Below, one piece after another: positions 53,291 to 62,624 of a stretch of DNA of 64,000 nt. The notes beneath the pieces are model-generated. The model saw only the letters and a program-made list of their open reading frames with translations, was not told the origin of the DNA and made no database searches. The position numbers and the translations under genes are program-made. Source of the DNA: Acidobacteriaceae bacterium (GTDB lineage: Bacteria; Acidobacteriota; Terriglobia; Terriglobales; Acidobacteriaceae); contig CAHJWL010000002.1 in NCBI GenBank assembly GCA_903642235.1, forward strand, positions 62,001-126,000, given 5' to 3'. Each line of letters begins with the position of its first letter. The stretch's first letter is position 1.

Positions 53291-54751
53291 TTACTGGGAA
53301 CTTCTTCTTTGCATTGCTCTGAAGCGAACGTTCGTTTCGAGCGTGCGGACAGGATGCGAGCCCCTGTTTGTGATCTCAGTAGCTACCTTCATCATGACCA
53401 TCGAGACAACGACGGCACTGATGCAAAACATGCTTTCAAAGTACACGTAGCGAAAATCGATACGGTTTGCATTCACAGCCTCCTGCAAAAGAGTGGCGCA
53501 TATGACCAGCCCGGCAAGGCTGCGGTAGCGATTTGTACCAAGCCACGCAAAGCAAATAGACCAGAGCACCATCACTCCAAAGGGACCTACCAAGCCGAAG
53601 TTTGCAAAACCCTCTGCAATCGGACTGAAGCCCCATCCGTAAACAGGACCGACTCCTTCGTGAAGCGCCTGATCGAGATCGGCGGAGATCGGGGGCAGTT
53701 TCGCTCCCGGATAAATCGCTCTGGGAAGTAGCGCTGGAATGGACATGGCGTAAGAAAGACCCCAGCGCAGAGGTTCTGAGCCGGTCGAGTAATAGAGTAC
53801 CGAGACGTAAGGACCGCCGAGTTCCGTGTCTTCTGGCTTGCTCGAAACAGATTCTTTGCTGTCGGCCGCAATTTCTGCCTGTCTCAGCGTAGATCGGCCC
53901 GCTGCAAGATCATAGATCAGCTCTCGATATTGCCCAAAGAGGACAGCCACCGAGTAAGCACCGGCGATCGCGACGAAAGCAAGCGGGCGAAGCTTTGTAA
54001 GCTTTGGTCTCAGGGTTCCGATGACGACTGCGAGCGCCATAAGAATCTGTACTGCGAGCCGTCGATCACCCTGGAGGAGCACGAGACCCAACCAAAGCAG
54101 GCAGGCGGCGGAGGAGAGCAGCACTCTGAACTTAGTCGTACCGACGCTGGCGTAGGCCATCATGCTCAGACCAGCGACGACGAAGCCGTCATACGGCGTA
54201 CTTACGGTGCCTTTCAGCACCTCAAATCGTTGTCCGCGATCCATTGCAACTGACTGCATGTAGCCGCCCATCTGCCAGTACTGAAGCATGTAGAGCCCGA
54301 TTCCAAGCAGATACGAAGCGCTTCCCGTCAGAAATGCGGCCGTGCACTCCTTCGGGCTACGTTGTGGGAATGGTTTCGAACGCCGATTCTTCGAGAGCAG
54401 CCATCCAAGCACCAGACCAAGGGATCCAAGACCGCTCTCAAGACCTGCATGGAACAACATGGTCCGATCGATGGCAAATGGGACTTCATGTGGAACTGCT
54501 CCGTAGTTCAGTCTTAGGAGTAAGACACCGTTATAGGCTGCAAAGCATAAGGAAAAGACTGCCAGAGGATCCGCCATCCCGTTGCGTCTCGCGCGCATGA
54601 AGGCCACTATAAGTGGAGGAAGTAGGGAGGCTAATGCGAGCGGCAGAGTGAGTTCGCCTGGATTAGCAATCCAACCGATAGCCGCCGCGACCACACAGAA
54701 AGAGGTGCAGACGATGACGAACGAACGTTCCTGAAACTCCGCTGCTCTCAT
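53291..54751 (-). CDS. Wzy-like polysaccharide polymerase
   Basis: A 486-residue integral membrane protein with about ten to twelve hydrophobic helices and a long external loop (about residues 275-370, with AGRSTLRQAEIAADSK and the YYSTGSEPLRWGLSYAMSIP segment), the layout of O-antigen/EPS polymerases (Wzy). Sequence identity within that family is always low, so topology and location between two glycosyltransferases carry the call. It would join repeat units in the periplasm. It starts 16 bases after the upstream glycosyltransferase gene. Confidence 0.75.
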   Translation of the reverse strand: MRAAEFQERSFVIVCTSFCVVAAAIGWIANPGELTLPLALASLLPPLIVAFMRARRNGMADPLAVFSLCFAAYNGVLLLRLNYGAVPHEVPFAIDRTMLFHAGLESGLGSLGLVLGWLLSKNRRSKPFPQRSPKECTAAFLTGSASYLLGIGLYMLQYWQMGGYMQSVAMDRGQRFEVLKGTVSTPYDGFVVAGLSMMAYASVGTTKFRVLLSSAACLLWLGLVLLQGDRRLAVQILMALAVVIGTLRPKLTKLRPLAFVAIAGAYSVAVLFGQYRELIYDLAAGRSTLRQAEIAADSKESVSSKPEDTELGGPYVSVLYYSTGSEPLRWGLSYAMSIPALLPRAIYPGAKLPPISADLDQALHEGVGPVYGWGFSPIAEGFANFGLVGPFGVMVLWSICFAWLGTNRYRSLAGLVICATLLQEAVNANRIDFRYVYFESMFCISAVVVSMVMMKVATEITNRGSHPVRTLETNVRFRAMQRRSSQ

Positions 54752-54767
54752 GAAGATCAGGCCATTC

Positions 54768-55907
54768 CTAGGAAAGAGCGTGACCCTTGTAGCCGCCGGT
54801 TGGAACTGAATAGCATTCCAATAACCCCTGGATTGATCTATCGATTCCTATGAGCTCTGAAGTATCGGCCGCCGTTGTTGCAAGCGGCAGATCCAGTAGC
54901 GATTGAAGTCGGCTTGCCCAAGACGCCGCGGACGAACCAAGAGACTCGCGAAAAACGAGCGAGGGCACAAGATCGGTCTCTTCTGCGATGGTGTCCGATA
55001 AGAGGCAACGCAGGCCCGCCAGTTGCGCTTCAAGAAGTACAAGCGGCAGACCTTCAAACAGCGACGGCAGTACAAAGACGTCCATCACCCCTCGCATCAA
55101 AGCAGGCACATCCTTCCGCACACCCGCAAAGCGTACCTGCCCTTCAATCCCAAGCTCCCTTGCCTCGGCCTCAAGATCTTTTCTGCACGGACCATCTCCT
55201 ACCAAAAGAACAACCGCCTCTGGAACCCTTTTCAGAAACTCCGCTGCGATGCGCAAAAGAAAAGCATGATTCTTCTGCGGCTCAAACCGTCCGACGTGAC
55301 CGATTACAGTTACACCCGCAGGAATAGCTAACTCTCGCCGCAAGATCTCGCCATACACGGGATCTCTAAACGGCGCCGGATCAACCCCCAGCAGCATCAC
55401 ACGCCACTTCCTCTGCTTTCCCCAATCGGGTGGGAACAGGGCATCTGCGGCTTTTCTGCTGACCGCTATACCAACTGTCGCCCAGCGCCAGATCAGTCTT
55501 TTCATCAAGCCCGTGTACAGGCGACGACGAGTTCCCGCCTGTGCATCCAGCTGACGCGTATCGAGATGGCTCTGAACAACCCGCACGGGCACGCCGGCGA
55601 TGGCAGCTACTAATAGCAGGAGTCCGCTGAAATGATGGACGTGTGAGTGAATGACCTGGTAAGGACCGTATTTTCTAAGTATCAGCAGCAGGTTCCATGC
55701 GTAGAGTGGCGGGAAGCGCACTCCTCTGATGACAATTATTCGCGAGCCCAGTGCCGCCGCCTCGGCCTGGTAGTGGAATGGCCCTTCTTCATGCACCAGA
55801 AAATCAGAATGGATGCCTGTGTCCCTCATCTTCTGCAGAGCCTGAATCATCCAGGTCTCCGCTCCTCCCCGATTCAAACCTCCCATAACATTGAGCACTC
55901 GTATCAT
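54768..55907 (-). CDS. Glycosyltransferase family 4
   Basis: A 379-residue GT-B enzyme starting MIRVLNVMGGLNRGGAETW, typical of GT4. It contains VIGHVGRFEPQKNHAFLLRIA, LLVGDGPCRKDLEAEA and the E-x7-E motif EGLPLVLLE. The ATG at 55907 overlaps the flippase stop (ATGA), so translation is coupled; the longer frame to 55940 lies within the flippase gene. It builds the repeat unit; sugar specificity unknown. Confidence 0.92.
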   Translation of the reverse strand: MIRVLNVMGGLNRGGAETWMIQALQKMRDTGIHSDFLVHEEGPFHYQAEAAALGSRIIVIRGVRFPPLYAWNLLLILRKYGPYQVIHSHVHHFSGLLLLVAAIAGVPVRVVQSHLDTRQLDAQAGTRRRLYTGLMKRLIWRWATVGIAVSRKAADALFPPDWGKQRKWRVMLLGVDPAPFRDPVYGEILRRELAIPAGVTVIGHVGRFEPQKNHAFLLRIAAEFLKRVPEAVVLLVGDGPCRKDLEAEARELGIEGQVRFAGVRKDVPALMRGVMDVFVLPSLFEGLPLVLLEAQLAGLRCLLSDTIAEETDLVPSLVFRESLGSSAASWASRLQSLLDLPLATTAADTSELIGIDRSIQGLLECYSVPTGGYKGHALS

Positions 55908-57184
55908 AGAAGCTTCCGGCGGGCGTTCATCGCTCTCCACGTTACAAGCGTTAACCCTACCAATTGAACGATGGCAGACAACAGCAGAGCGAAGCCAGCG
56001 CCGTTCAACCCCAGCCGAGGAATCAGAAGCCAGGAACCTACCATCGTAGTCATCGTCATTCCCGCGATCACCGGAACCTGCGCCCGGAAGCTCTGGGCAG
56101 ATGTAGCTGCAAACCCCATGAACGTTGCGATCGTGCTGATACCTGCCGTTGCAGCAAGGAGCAGCAGCAGCCCTTGATGCGCTTCATACGAGTGACCATA
56201 GAGTAGCCTGAGCAGCGTCCGACCAAACCCGAGTGCAACGGCACAGGCAACGCCGCCGACGCCTGCACCAAAAGCGGCAAGCTTTGCCAGCACGTCGCGG
56301 AATCTTCCCAGTTCTCCGACTGCAAACATTCTGGCCATTCGCGCGGAGGCTGCCTGACCCAGCGCTAACGATAATAAGCTCACCGCCGTAAGCAGGTACG
56401 CGAGCGATGCGAAGATACCAAGTTCACTGGTGCCGAGATAATGCGTTACCAGATACCGTGGCAAGTTTGCGTTTAAGGAGACCAGACTCATGACAAATCC
56501 GAGAGGAAGGCTCGTCTTCAGCAACTTCCACATTCTGATTGTCGAAGCAGACAGAAAAGTTTCTTCCTCTTGAAGAACACCTCGAGCCAGCGCCAGATCA
56601 TACATACACACGATGATGGCCCACGTACCTGCGAGGGAGATACATGCAACGCTCAGCTTCCGTGTCGTTTCAAAGACACTCGCGAAAACGAGGAATGAAA
56701 CTACGCCGCGAACAGTGACAGCACGTGCGGCGAGATCAAGCCGCTCGTGCCTTTGCAGCAGCCCTGCGACAACATCACTCCAGGATTCGAAGCCTTTTGC
56801 CACACTCAGCGCAAAAAGGACGACGAGAACCTCGCCATGGTATCCGGCGACCAGAGAAATGCCGACGATGACAAGCAGGGCAATCAACGTACACATAGAT
56901 CTCAGCACAAAGAAGTCGGCGAAGTTATACCTCAGCTGTGCGTCAGTTGCTTGCACACTTCGCAACTGCAGATTCGAGAACATAAATATAGGTGCAGACA
57001 GCGCGAGGCCAAGCGCAAAGACACCCACGATCGCTGGCGACCCCCGCTTCGCCAACACCGACAACATACCCCACTGGCTTGCGCTGTAGATGATGTTTCC
57101 TCCAAGCGTCCACATGAAGTTGTTTGTTAACGATGGAATTGATCCTTCCTTCACGTCTCTCAGTGCTGCGGCTGCTGTGCTCAT
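55904..57184 (-). CDS. Wzx-type polysaccharide flippase
   Basis: A 426-residue MOP-superfamily protein with about twelve membrane helices. It starts FMWTLGGNIIYSASQWGMLSVLAKRGSPAIVGVFALGLA in pieces typical of Wzx, and has the LAYLLTAVSLLSLALGQAASARMAR middle region. It flips undecaprenyl-linked repeat units to the periplasmic face. It starts 24 bases after the Wza-like gene and is coupled to the glycosyltransferase below. Confidence 0.9.
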   Translation of the reverse strand: MSTAAAALRDVKEGSIPSLTNNFMWTLGGNIIYSASQWGMLSVLAKRGSPAIVGVFALGLALSAPIFMFSNLQLRSVQATDAQLRYNFADFFVLRSMCTLIALLVIVGISLVAGYHGEVLVVLFALSVAKGFESWSDVVAGLLQRHERLDLAARAVTVRGVVSFLVFASVFETTRKLSVACISLAGTWAIIVCMYDLALARGVLQEEETFLSASTIRMWKLLKTSLPLGFVMSLVSLNANLPRYLVTHYLGTSELGIFASLAYLLTAVSLLSLALGQAASARMARMFAVGELGRFRDVLAKLAAFGAGVGGVACAVALGFGRTLLRLLYGHSYEAHQGLLLLLAATAGISTIATFMGFAATSAQSFRAQVPVIAGMTMTTMVGSWLLIPRLGLNGAGFALLLSAIVQLVGLTLVTWRAMNARRKLL

Positions 57185-57208
57185 GTCGTAGATCCGTTGT
57201 TACTCACT

Positions 57209-58141
57209 TTAGAAGGCACGATAACTCGCGGCACCCACGGCCGTCTGCACGATAGCTTCGAGACTTCGATTCACAGCTGTCTTTGTTCTGCTAACGGGGA
57301 CAAATAAGATGTCATTATCGATCAGTGTCAAATCCGTCGATTGCATCGTAAGCACCTTTCCGACATTGACAGGAAGCTCTGTACGCCCGGTATCCGTCTT
57401 TCGGATGATAACTGCACGTTTCAACAAGGCTGTTCGATTTGCGCCCTGTGCTAATGCCAGAGCCTGCACTATCGTTAACTGCTCGTCGTGATCCATAAGA
57501 TATTTACCCGGCCGCACAACGTCTCCTACCACGTATACCTCGCCAGCCCTGGACACTACGATTGTGTCTCCTGGGTCAATTAGCGGATTGCTTTGAGGTG
57601 TTGATCTCCCTGTGCTGCTTATCTGCACAACCGCGATCTGGTCCGGCGCGGGCCGATGCGAGACCGACACTCGCGTACCGGCCTGCTGTGTCAGACCCTC
57701 AGCAAGTGACAGGTAGTCGTTGAGCCGGTGAGATCCCATGGCTGTGTAGACGCCCGGCTTCTTCACCTCACCCATGACGGATACTCCCCCCACCGCATAT
57801 TCTGTGACGCTGACTGTCACCTTCGGATCTTTCACGAATCTCTGTTTGATCAACTGACTGCGGATCCAGGCCGCCGCATCAGCCACGGTCAATCCTTGCA
57901 GACGTACCTTGCCGAGCAGCGGAAGCAGCACTTCCCCGCTCTCGCCAACGCGAGCCTTCGTGCATAGATCAGAACTCTCGAATACCGCCACCTCCAGCAG
58001 GTCACCAGCATTGATTAAGGTGGACTGTTTTACCTCCACCGAAGTCTTGCCAAGACTGCTCTGTGCTGAAGATCGAACGTCGCCGGATGAAATCGACAGG
58101 GTGACCGCAGCAATGAAAAGTGCTCTCGCTAGAGGGTGCAT
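57209..58141 (-). CDS. Wza-like polysaccharide export protein
   Basis: A 310-residue periplasmic/outer-membrane protein. It has a signal peptide (about residues 1-26), a Poly_export domain (INAGDLLEVAVFESSDL, RVGESGEVLLPLLGKV, DAAAWIRSQLIKQRFVKDPKVTVSV), and two SLBB domains (VSVMGEVKKPGVYTA and VYVVGDVVRPGKYLM). No lipobox cysteine is seen at the signal end, unlike E. coli Wza. It would form the export channel with the Wzc-type protein encoded 32 bases upstream. AAGGAG is only three bases from the ATG. Confidence 0.93.
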   Translation of the reverse strand: MHPLARALFIAAVTLSISSGDVRSSAQSSLGKTSVEVKQSTLINAGDLLEVAVFESSDLCTKARVGESGEVLLPLLGKVRLQGLTVADAAAWIRSQLIKQRFVKDPKVTVSVTEYAVGGVSVMGEVKKPGVYTAMGSHRLNDYLSLAEGLTQQAGTRVSVSHRPAPDQIAVVQISSTGRSTPQSNPLIDPGDTIVVSRAGEVYVVGDVVRPGKYLMDHDEQLTIVQALALAQGANRTALLKRAVIIRKTDTGRTELPVNVGKVLTMQSTDLTLIDNDILFVPVSRTKTAVNRSLEAIVQTAVGAASYRAF

Positions 58142-58173
58142 AATCTCCTTGGAAAAGCCAGATATTTCTCTTC

Positions 58174-60363
58174 CTATGCGGTGATGCTTTCCTGATAGCG
58201 GGCGTACGCCCGCTCGTCGAACAACGTATCGGCGTCAAAGGAGTCGAAGCGCACGTCATTTAGTAAAACACCACACACAGAGGCGTTTGCACGTTCAAGA
58301 CGCTGCCTGACGTAAGCCAACGCTTGCTTATTCGTTGTCGTGGAACGTACGACTAGGACTGTCGCATCTGCTAAGCCAGCCATGATGACTCCATCTGTAA
58401 AGGCAAGCACGGGAGGGGTGTCTATGATTACGAAATCGTACTCATTTCGCCAGACGCGGAGAAGGTGCTTCATTCGCATCGAGCTCAAGAGCTCGGAGAT
58501 ATAAGGCGGACGTAGTCCTGCACGTAAGACGAAGAGCGTTGTATCAGGGATCCTGATAGGTGTGGGCACGCGCCCCTCGCCCAGGCACTCACTCAGCCCG
58601 CTTTCAAGCGGCAGTTGAAAGTGCGAATGGATCGTTGGGCACCGCATATCCGCGTCTACCAGCAAAACGCGGCTGCCTTGCTGCGCTAGCACAACAGCTG
58701 TATTCACCGCACTCGTGCTCTTACCTTCCCTTCCTCGCCCGCTCACAAAGCAAATGACGCGAGGCGATGACTCCTCGGACGAAAGCAACGCTGTACGAAA
58801 CGTACGGTAAGCTTCAGCAGCCAGGGACTCTGGTTCCTGGAGTGTGACAGGCAAGGTAACTGAAACAGCCGGCAGTTCAGGTGCTCCTCGGTTCGGCTCC
58901 ATCCTCGTTAGTCTAGGAACAATCGCCAGCGCAGGCAGAAAGCATTCATTTTCCACATCATCGGGTGTACGGATCGAGTCATCAGAGCTCTCTCGAACAA
59001 AGCCTGCCGCTACGCCGGCGAGAAGGCCGCTCAAAAGGCCCAGCGTGAGGTTCACAGGGATTCGCGGCCGTACTGGAATGACCGGGATCTCTGCTTCGTC
59101 AATTACCCGCAGGTCACTTGAGCGAAGTCCTTGATCAATTCCAGCTTCTTTCAATTTTCTCACTAAGCTTTCATACAAATCACGGCTGGTCTGCACATCG
59201 CGTTGCAGAAGTGCATACTGAACCGCTGAAGCATCCACCCGCAACGCATCCATCTTCTGCTTCTCTAACGCGCCCTCCAGCATCTGCTCAGAACTCTTTG
59301 AGGCCATGTACTCCTGCTGAATCCGCTCTCGTATGTTGCGGATCTCTTGGTCGATAGCACCTTGGAGATCTTTCGATTCACTGCGTAGTTGAACGATCTT
59401 TGGGTACTGATCATCGTATTTAGCAGAGAGCTCCGCGTACTGCATATTCAGATCAGCCTGCTGTTTTCGCAAGGTGTGAATCACGCTTTCTGGAACAACA
59501 GCCGCGATCAGTTCCGGGTTGCCCGATACTGCCACTCGATACTGCCCTTCCTTGACGATCCTCTCCGCTTGCATTGTAGACAGCTGACGGTTCAGTTCGT
59601 CTACTCGATTCAGAACGACATTGTGGCTCCCATCCACGCTGACGATTCCAACCTTTTGCTCGTACGCTACGAATTTTTCTTGTGCAGTCTCAGCCTGCTT
59701 CTTGACATCCTCCAACTGCCCCTTCAACCAGGTTGAGGCCCGCTCTACGCCGTCCAAGCGCTGCTGGAAGTTTTGATGTATGTCAGCATCCGAAATAGCA
59801 TTCACAATGTCTGCAGCCAAGCGTGAGTCTGTACTGCGGAATCTAACCTCCAGGAGCTGCGTTTTTGGCACGAGCTCTGCGTGAAGTCCTTTGTGGTAAA
59901 GGCGAAGCAGGTTAGCTCGCGTCTCTGGTGTTAATTCCCTAAACGGCAAGACGGGGCTGCTGCAAAGGACTTTGCTGAAATGGCAGTTTGCCCCAAGGCG
60001 CAATTGATCGATAACGGTTTTCGCAACAGCGTCACTCTGCAAAATACTCAGCTGCGTCTCGAGCTTCGTACTGATTTGGCTACTTTCCAAGGCACTTTGA
60101 TTCGCCATCAGAGGATTTGTGCTCTCCAGCTCCACGTCGATTCGTGCTGTGGCTTCATATTCCGCACGCATCGAAAGCGAGATAAGTAGCGCCGCAAGCA
60201 GCCCACTTAGTCCACAGATCGCGATCAGGGTCCGATTTCGCAGCAACACACGTAGATAAGCCGTGATGATACTTGGCTGACGTCCCTCACCGACGCCGGA
60301 GAACGGGCTCTCTATTTGGCTTTGAAGCGATCGATTGGACGATGATAGGTTGGGTGCGGACAT
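58174..60363 (-). CDS. Wzc-type chain-length determinant with tyrosine-kinase domain
   Basis: A 729-residue fusion. Wzz domain with helix 1 near 32-50, long coiled-coil periplasmic part (about 180-400), helix 2 near 430-450 (GLLSGLLAGVAAG), then a cytoplasmic BY-kinase. Walker A is SGRGREGKST near 545, Walker A' is VLLVDADMRCPTIH and Walker B is FVIIDTPPVL. It controls polymer length and export. The tail holds only Tyr720 and Tyr723 (AYARYQ), fewer than the usual cluster. GGGAGA lies five bases before the ATG. Confidence 0.93.
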   Translation of the reverse strand: MSAPNLSSSNRSLQSQIESPFSGVGEGRQPSIITAYLRVLLRNRTLIAICGLSGLLAALLISLSMRAEYEATARIDVELESTNPLMANQSALESSQISTKLETQLSILQSDAVAKTVIDQLRLGANCHFSKVLCSSPVLPFRELTPETRANLLRLYHKGLHAELVPKTQLLEVRFRSTDSRLAADIVNAISDADIHQNFQQRLDGVERASTWLKGQLEDVKKQAETAQEKFVAYEQKVGIVSVDGSHNVVLNRVDELNRQLSTMQAERIVKEGQYRVAVSGNPELIAAVVPESVIHTLRKQQADLNMQYAELSAKYDDQYPKIVQLRSESKDLQGAIDQEIRNIRERIQQEYMASKSSEQMLEGALEKQKMDALRVDASAVQYALLQRDVQTSRDLYESLVRKLKEAGIDQGLRSSDLRVIDEAEIPVIPVRPRIPVNLTLGLLSGLLAGVAAGFVRESSDDSIRTPDDVENECFLPALAIVPRLTRMEPNRGAPELPAVSVTLPVTLQEPESLAAEAYRTFRTALLSSEESSPRVICFVSGRGREGKSTSAVNTAVVLAQQGSRVLLVDADMRCPTIHSHFQLPLESGLSECLGEGRVPTPIRIPDTTLFVLRAGLRPPYISELLSSMRMKHLLRVWRNEYDFVIIDTPPVLAFTDGVIMAGLADATVLVVRSTTTNKQALAYVRQRLERANASVCGVLLNDVRFDSFDADTLFDERAYARYQESITA

Positions 60364-60695
60364 CGAGGTCTCCCGGGGTTCACGCCTAGTAGGCGCTTTC
60401 AGCGATAGTTCTTCTACACGGTTCCTTGACTGAACCTCATTTTCAGGTGCGATAGGTCAGCCCTGACAGACGTTCCTTCTTCTATTCTCGTAGGGACAGT
60501 CGGACTTACGGCATTGCTGGGACCATTCGACAAGCGATCCTGCGACTTTTGATCGGGCCATGGGTCTGACTTTGCATCTCAGCAGAAACACCCGGGCATT
60601 GGTGATTCACGACGATGACCTTCCCTCTGACAGTCGGAGCATCTCTGGGCAAGAGCACAACCACATTCCTGTTGCCCCACGTTGAACCACCTCTG
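60364..60695 (-). promoter_or_regulatory. Gap upstream of the wzc-like gene with two dyads
   Basis: 332 bases with no gene. Two perfect inverted repeats are visible: CGCCT-AGT-AGGCG (60383-60395), about 20 bases before the wzc start and so possibly in the message leader, and GTCAG-CC-CTGAC (60456-60467), about 95 bases before it. They could be operator sites for a separate promoter of the wzc-wza-wzx group. I could not pick a -35/-10 pair with confidence. Confidence 0.4.
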
Positions 60696-62624
60696 CTATG
60701 CCGTCACTTCGTCTGTCATCATTGACACCAGACTCTTCTCTGAGTCCTGATCTGAAGAAAACAGATAGCTAAGAATCTCGCCGCTCGGATTGTACTCAGG
60801 AACCATCTTCTTTAGTTCTAAAACAAGTTTCTGAGCATTCCGCTCGGCACAGTACTCGCGAATAGCGTTCAGGCGCCTTCGCGTTTCATCCTCAGCGAGC
60901 ACCGGGCCAGAATAGATCTGGATCTTGTCGTGAAAGGTCGGGATGGTGCTCTCATCAGAGCAGCTTAGCTCCTCATACAGTTTTTCGCCTGGTCGAATGC
61001 CTGTGAATTGCAAGCGAATATCCTCCTGCGGTCGAAGGCCGGATAGCAGAATCAGGTTTGTCGCTAAATCGACGATACGGACCTGCTTTCCCATATCGAG
61101 AACAAAGATTTCTCCGCCCTTGCTCATCGTGGAGGCTTGCAGAACCAGTTGAGCTGCTTCGGGGATTGTCATGAAGTAGCGCTTCATCTCTGGATGGGTG
61201 ATTGTGATGGGACCACCCGATGCTATTTGTTTCTTGAAAATAGGCACAACGCTGCCGTTTGACCCCAAAACGTTTCCGAAGCGCACTGATGCATATCGGG
61301 TTCCTCCGTTCTGAAACGCGTTCACCAGAAGCTCTGCGGCACGCTTTGTTGCACCCATCACATTCGTCGGACGAACTGCCTTATCGGAAGAGATCATTAC
61401 AAAGGAGCGCACGCCGTGCTGAGCGGCTGCTTGCGTGATGTTGTATGTTCCAAGAACATTGTTCTCAACAGCTTCAAACAAGTGAGCTTCCATTAGCGGA
61501 ACATGCTTATACGCAGCCGCGTGGTAGATCACGGTCGGGCGGTGGCGTCTCATTACCTCATCGAGACGGTGTCTGTTTTGAACACTGCCGATTTCAGGAC
61601 AGAACACCACCTCCGGAAACGTTCGTCGAAGCTCCTGATCGATCTCAAAAAGAGGTGTCTCGGCAACCTCGTAGCCGACGATCATGCGCGGACCAAAGCG
61701 AGCGATCTGTCGGCAAAGTTCCGATCCGATGGAACCCGCTGCCCCGGTGACCATTACGACCTGATCACCAAAGGTTGCGCGGATTGCCTGCCCATCGAGG
61801 AGGACAGGTGCGCGACCGAGTAGATCTTCAACAGCAACATCCCGCACTTGTTGAGTCAATGCACGGTTCTCAATAATCTCGGCGAGACTTGGAATGGTGC
61901 GGCAACGCAGTCCGGCTTCATGGCAACTCTGCAAGACCGACGTCATACACGAGCCTGGAGCGGAGCGAATTGCGATCAGGACTTCTTCGAGTGCCCGCTT
62001 GCTCGCTATCCTCGTGAGGTCAGCACCCATCCCGAGTACAGGAACGCCCTGAATAAACTGCCCTGCCTTCCTTGGATCGTCATCAATGAATCCACAAACG
62101 ATATAGCCGAGTAAAGGATTCTGCCGGATTTCAGATAACAAGGTGACACCAGCCTTGCCGGCTCCATAAATCGCGATCCTCTTGGGCACGGTGACAGGCC
62201 GCAGAACAGATTTAGCCAGCAGGCGTGCTACAAGGCGCGCGGCAGCGGTCATCATGCTGCAAAGGAGGAGATCCAACACATAGATGGATCTTGGAAAGCC
62301 CGCAGGTGCAAGGAAGACTATAAACAGTAGAGCCAGGATGGATCCTAGAATGTTCCCGATCGCCAACCGGACAATGTCAGGAACTGAAACGTAACGCCAG
62401 CCACCCCGATCAAGTGCCAGCAGATGAAAGACGACGCCTTTCACAAGGACCCACACTGGAACAGAAAAGAGCAAGTAGACCAAATATCGTGAAGGCAGGT
62501 TGAAGTCAAAGCGAAGCAGGAATGCCATCACTCCTGCCATTGCGAACAAAAGGCACTGGGAGACGCAGATTGTTCCACGCCGTAGTAAGTAGCTTTGCGT
62601 TTTAGAGAGCTTTAGCCAAGGCAT
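60696..62624 (-). CDS. Membrane-bound nucleotide-sugar 4,6-dehydratase (PglF/WbpM/CapD type)
   Basis: A 642-residue protein: four N-terminal membrane helices (about residues 12-130), a CoA-binding-like Rossmann domain (KRIAIYGAGKAGVTLL), then the short-chain dehydratase domain with VTGAAGSIGSE near 290 and SSDKAVRPTNVMGATKR, where Met replaces the usual Tyr of Y-x3-K. This matches enzymes making UDP-4-keto-6-deoxy-GlcNAc, the first step to bacillosamine-like sugars. GGAG lies ten bases before the ATG. It overlaps the aminotransferase gene by 23 bases. Confidence 0.93.
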   Translation of the reverse strand: MPWLKLSKTQSYLLRRGTICVSQCLLFAMAGVMAFLLRFDFNLPSRYLVYLLFSVPVWVLVKGVVFHLLALDRGGWRYVSVPDIVRLAIGNILGSILALLFIVFLAPAGFPRSIYVLDLLLCSMMTAAARLVARLLAKSVLRPVTVPKRIAIYGAGKAGVTLLSEIRQNPLLGYIVCGFIDDDPRKAGQFIQGVPVLGMGADLTRIASKRALEEVLIAIRSAPGSCMTSVLQSCHEAGLRCRTIPSLAEIIENRALTQQVRDVAVEDLLGRAPVLLDGQAIRATFGDQVVMVTGAAGSIGSELCRQIARFGPRMIVGYEVAETPLFEIDQELRRTFPEVVFCPEIGSVQNRHRLDEVMRRHRPTVIYHAAAYKHVPLMEAHLFEAVENNVLGTYNITQAAAQHGVRSFVMISSDKAVRPTNVMGATKRAAELLVNAFQNGGTRYASVRFGNVLGSNGSVVPIFKKQIASGGPITITHPEMKRYFMTIPEAAQLVLQASTMSKGGEIFVLDMGKQVRIVDLATNLILLSGLRPQEDIRLQFTGIRPGEKLYEELSCSDESTIPTFHDKIQIYSGPVLAEDETRRRLNAIREYCAERNAQKLVLELKKMVPEYNPSGEILSYLFSSDQDSEKSLVSMMTDEVTA

